Positions 6,165-8,281 of a DNA stretch of 8,281 nucleotides are shown here, piece after piece (position 1 is the first letter of the stretch; each line of letters starts with the position of its first letter). The stretch is from positions 26,345-34,625 of the forward strand of contig DILD01000069.1 in the NCBI GenBank assembly GCA_002424845.1, written 5' to 3'. The translations under genes and the position numbers were made by a program. The notes beneath the pieces are model-generated. The model had not been told where the DNA came from. It saw only the letters and a program-made list of their open reading frames with translations, and ran no database searches. This stretch comes from Thiobacillus denitrificans. Lineage in GTDB: Bacteria; Pseudomonadota; Gammaproteobacteria; Burkholderiales; Thiobacillaceae.

Positions 6165-6612
6165 AACCGAAATCTGGCTGCCCCATGTCGTCGTCGCCGC
6201 CATCGTCGAGCGCGACGGCAAATTCCTGCTGGTGGAAGAACACACCGCTGAAGGCCTGCGCCTCAACCAGCCAGCCGGACACTGGGAACGCGGCGAAACC
6301 CTGATCGAAGCGGTGCGCCGCGAAGCGCTGGAAGAAACCGCGCATCACGTCGAGCCGCTCGCCCTCCTGGGCTGCTACACCACGCACTATCCGGAGCGCG
6401 ACATCACCTATCTGCGCTTTGCCTATATCTGCAGCGTGACCGGATTCGACGCCGAACGCACGCTCGACAACGGCATCGTGCGCGCCGTATGGCTGACGCC
6501 GGACGAGCTCGCCGCACATCCCACCCCACACCGCAGCCCGCTGGTCATGCGCTGCATGCGGGACTATCTGGCCGGGCGGCGCTTTCCGCTCGACTTCGTG
6601 AACCACGCATGA
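6157..6612 (+). CDS. nudJ: NudJ-like Nudix hydrolase
   Basis: Nudix enzymes cleave nucleoside diphosphates linked to another group. E. coli NudJ (YmfB) acts on hydroxymethylpyrimidine diphosphate and on nucleoside tri- and diphosphates. The product has 151 residues. It begins with PHVVVAAIVERDGKFLLVEE and has QPAGHWERGETL then REALEET, so the Nudix box spans residues 41-63. The metal-binding glutamates Glu56, Glu59 and Glu60 are present. The box ends in Ala62-His63 where the consensus has Gly followed by an aliphatic residue. The C-terminal RSPLV followed by YLAGRRFPLDF also resembles NudJ. A GGAAGAG sequence (6146-6152) precedes the ATG. The gene overlaps rluE by 8 bases and mnmA by 4 bases (ATGA), so it is the middle gene of an operon. 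The substrate is inferred from homology and gene order. Confidence 0.93.
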   Translation: MSETEIWLPHVVVAAIVERDGKFLLVEEHTAEGLRLNQPAGHWERGETLIEAVRREALEETAHHVEPLALLGCYTTHYPERDITYLRFAYICSVTGFDAERTLDNGIVRAVWLTPDELAAHPTPHRSPLVMRCMRDYLAGRRFPLDFVNHA

Positions 6613-7685
6613 GCACCAAGATCGTCGTGGGCATGTCGGGCGGGGTCGACTCCGCGGTCGCCGCCTATCTGCTGAAGCAGCAGGGCTACGACGTGCTCGG
6701 CGTCTTCATGAAGAACTGGGACGACGACGACAACACCGATCAGTGCACCGCGCGCCAGGACTTTCTCGACGTGCTGGCGGTAGCCGACGTGCTCGGCATC
6801 GAGGTCGAGGCGGTCAACTTTGCCGCCGAGTACAAGGAACGCGTGTTCAGCTACTTCCTCGCCGAATACCAGGCCGGTCGCACGCCCAACCCCGACGTGC
6901 TGTGCAACGCCGAAATCAAGTTCAAGGCCTTCCTCGACGATGCCATCGCGCGCGGTGCGGAATACATCGCCACCGGGCATTACGTCGGCAAGGGCGCGGA
7001 CGCAGCCGGCCGCGCCACGCTGTTGAGAGCATTCGACGCCAACAAAGACCAGAGCTATTTCCTCTATCGCCTGAGCCAGGCGCAGATCCGCCCTGCCCTG
7101 TTTCCGCTGGCGCAGCTGCCCAAGCCGGAAGTACGTGAGATCGCACAAAAAATCGGCCTGCCCAACGCCGCCAAGAAAGACAGCACCGGCATCTGCTTTA
7201 TCGGCGAGCGCAACTTCCGCGAATTTCTCGAACGCTACCTGCCGCGCGACCCCGGCGACATGAAAACGCCCGAAGGCCGCGTGGTCGGGCAACATCAGGG
7301 CCTGATGTATTACACCCTGGGGCAGCGCCAGGGACTCGGCATCGGCGGGCAGAAGGGCGGCAGCGACGAGCCGTGGTTCGTCGCCGCCAAGGAGATGGTG
7401 AGCAATACGCTCGTCGTGGTGCAGAGCCACGACCACCCGCTGCTCAAGCGCTCGACGCTGGCCGCCGGCCAGCTCAACTGGATCAGCGGCACCGCTCCCG
7501 ATCCGGACCGCGCGTACACCGCCAAGACCCGCTACCGCCAGACCGACGCCACCTGCCGCATCACGCGGCTGGAATCCGAAACGCTGGAACTCGCCTTCGA
7601 CGCCCCGCAATGGGCGGTTACGCCCGGCCAGTCCGTGGTTCTATATGACGGAGAAGTCTGCCTTGGCGGCGGCATCATCACCTGA
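6609..7685 (+). CDS. mnmA: tRNA-specific 2-thiouridylase MnmA
   Basis: MnmA uses ATP and sulfur relayed from the cysteine desulfurase pathway to thiolate U34 of the tRNAs for Gln, Glu and Lys. The product has 358 residues (E. coli 368). The ATP-binding PP-loop SGGVDS is at residues 10-15. The two catalytic cysteines are Cys99 in NPDVLCN and Cys196 in STGICFIG, equivalent to E. coli Cys102 and Cys199. Other family blocks are GHYV, KDQSYFLY and the C-terminal GQSVVLYDGEVCLGGGII. The frame is open upstream to an ATG at 6489 inside nudJ. I chose 6609 because MSTKIVVGMSGGVDS is the family N-terminus and its ATG overlaps the nudJ stop as ATGA. No strong ribosome binding site is seen, so coupling to nudJ is likely. 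glnS follows after 39 bases without a terminator. Confidence 0.98.
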   Translation: MSTKIVVGMSGGVDSAVAAYLLKQQGYDVLGVFMKNWDDDDNTDQCTARQDFLDVLAVADVLGIEVEAVNFAAEYKERVFSYFLAEYQAGRTPNPDVLCNAEIKFKAFLDDAIARGAEYIATGHYVGKGADAAGRATLLRAFDANKDQSYFLYRLSQAQIRPALFPLAQLPKPEVREIAQKIGLPNAAKKDSTGICFIGERNFREFLERYLPRDPGDMKTPEGRVVGQHQGLMYYTLGQRQGLGIGGQKGGSDEPWFVAAKEMVSNTLVVVQSHDHPLLKRSTLAAGQLNWISGTAPDPDRAYTAKTRYRQTDATCRITRLESETLELAFDAPQWAVTPGQSVVLYDGEVCLGGGIIT

Positions 7686-7689
7686 AGCC

Positions 7690-7697
7690 GTTACAAT
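7690..7697 (+). promoter_or_regulatory. Probable glnS -10 region (GTTACAAT)
   Basis: TACAAT (7692-7697) matches TATAAT at 5 of 6 positions, begins 7 bases after the mnmA stop and ends 27 bases before the glnS ATG. Transcription would start near 7704. No good -35 hexamer is correctly spaced: TTGGCG (7663-7668) is 23 bases away. glnS may therefore be transcribed both from here and by read-through from mnmA. Confidence 0.45.
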
Positions 7698-7724
7698 TCC
7701 CGCTTTCCTGCATCACACCCGATC

Positions 7725-8281
7725 ATGTCGCACGACGCTCCCGCACCCGCCGCCAACTTCATCCGCAACATCATCGACGAGCAGAACGCCGCCGGGAAAT
7801 GGGGCGGCCGCGTGGAAACGCGCTTCCCACCCGAACCGAACGGCTATCTGCATCTGGGTCACGCCAAATCGATCTTCCTCAACTTCGGCCTCGCGCGCGA
7901 CTACGGCGGCGTGTGCCACCTGCGCTTCGACGACACCAACCCGGAAAAGGAAAGCCAGGAATACGTCGACGCCATCACCGAATCGGTGAAATGGCTGGGC
8001 TTCGACTGGGGCAAGCATCTGTACTTCGCGTCGAACTACTTCGACACCATGTACGCCTGCGCCGAATACCTGATTACGGCCGGCCACGCCTACGTCGATT
8101 CACTCAGCGCTGAAGACATGCGCACCTATCGCGGCACCTTGACCGAACCGGGCAAGGACAGCCCCTACCGCAACCGCAGCGCGGAGGAAAACCTCGACCT
8201 CTTCCGCAAAATGCGCGCAGGCGAATTCCCCGACGGCGCCCACGTGCTGCGCGCGAAGATCGACATGGCCTCGCCCAACAT
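7725..8281 (+). CDS. glnS: Glutaminyl-tRNA synthetase, N-terminal part (cut by right edge)
   Basis: This class I synthetase attaches glutamine to tRNA-Gln. About 185 codons are visible of a usual 550-580, covering the first half of the Rossmann-fold catalytic domain and the start of the acceptor-binding insertion. The class I signature is PPEPNGYLHLGH (residues 35-46), with HLGH in place of HIGH. RFDDTNP follows, with Asp69 equivalent to the glutamine-binding Asp66 of E. coli. Then come EYVDAI, WLGFDW, YRGTLTEPGKDSPYR and LRAKIDMASPN. These blocks distinguish it from glutamyl-tRNA synthetase. The ATG at 7725 gives MSHDAPAPAANFIRNIID, close to the E. coli N-terminus. No Shine-Dalgarno sequence is visible. 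The gene lies 39 bases after mnmA, whose product modifies the anticodon of the tRNA that GlnS charges. Confidence 0.97.
   Translation, partial: MSHDAPAPAANFIRNIIDEQNAAGKWGGRVETRFPPEPNGYLHLGHAKSIFLNFGLARDYGGVCHLRFDDTNPEKESQEYVDAITESVKWLGFDWGKHLYFASNYFDTMYACAEYLITAGHAYVDSLSAEDMRTYRGTLTEPGKDSPYRNRSAEENLDLFRKMRAGEFPDGAHVLRAKIDMASPN

Noticed and set aside
6564..7610. A 348-residue open frame on the minus strand, antisense to mnmA
   Set aside because: It is a shadow of GC-rich codon bias. mnmA on the plus strand has the PP-loop and both catalytic cysteines.

Overview
This window is a stretch of core bacterial chromosome, by eye about 60% GC. It most likely comes from a betaproteobacterium. The best pointers are an EF-P with arginine at position 32 beside its rhamnosyltransferase EarP (known from betaproteobacteria and some gammaproteobacteria), DnaE and GlnS that read like the proteobacterial proteins, and the icd / rluE-nudJ-mnmA gene order also known from E. 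coli. I cannot name a genus. No mobile element, CRISPR array, tRNA or rRNA gene was seen.

Layout. Positions 1-1910 (minus) hold the N-terminal half of dnaE, cut by the left edge. Positions 1911-2013 hold the dnaE start region and the efp terminator. Positions 2014-3766 (minus) hold earP followed by efp. Positions 3767-4055 are a 289-base divergent intergenic region that serves as the leader of a cold-shock gene at 4056-4262 (plus). A perfect 17-bp inverted repeat separates this gene from icd (4324-5565, minus), which converges on it. A 56-base divergent gap follows. The plus strand then carries rluE, nudJ and mnmA (5622-7685) with overlapping ends, and after 39 bases the first part of glnS (7725 to the right edge).

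How the genes fit together. Apart from dnaE (replication) and icd (TCA cycle), the content is about translation. EarP rhamnosylates EF-P Arg32, which lets EF-P rescue ribosomes stalled at proline runs. RluE modifies 23S rRNA. MnmA thiolates U34 of the Gln, Glu and Lys tRNAs. GlnS charges tRNA-Gln. A CspA-type RNA chaperone is also present.

I did not find an undescribed system. The less obvious signals are regulatory. A GTTANAAT box recurs upstream of dnaE, efp, rluE and glnS, and in three of these four it lies 27-30 bases before a start codon with no clear ribosome binding site. A 7+2+7 palindrome sits at the predicted efp transcription start. Two hairpins lie in the csp leader.
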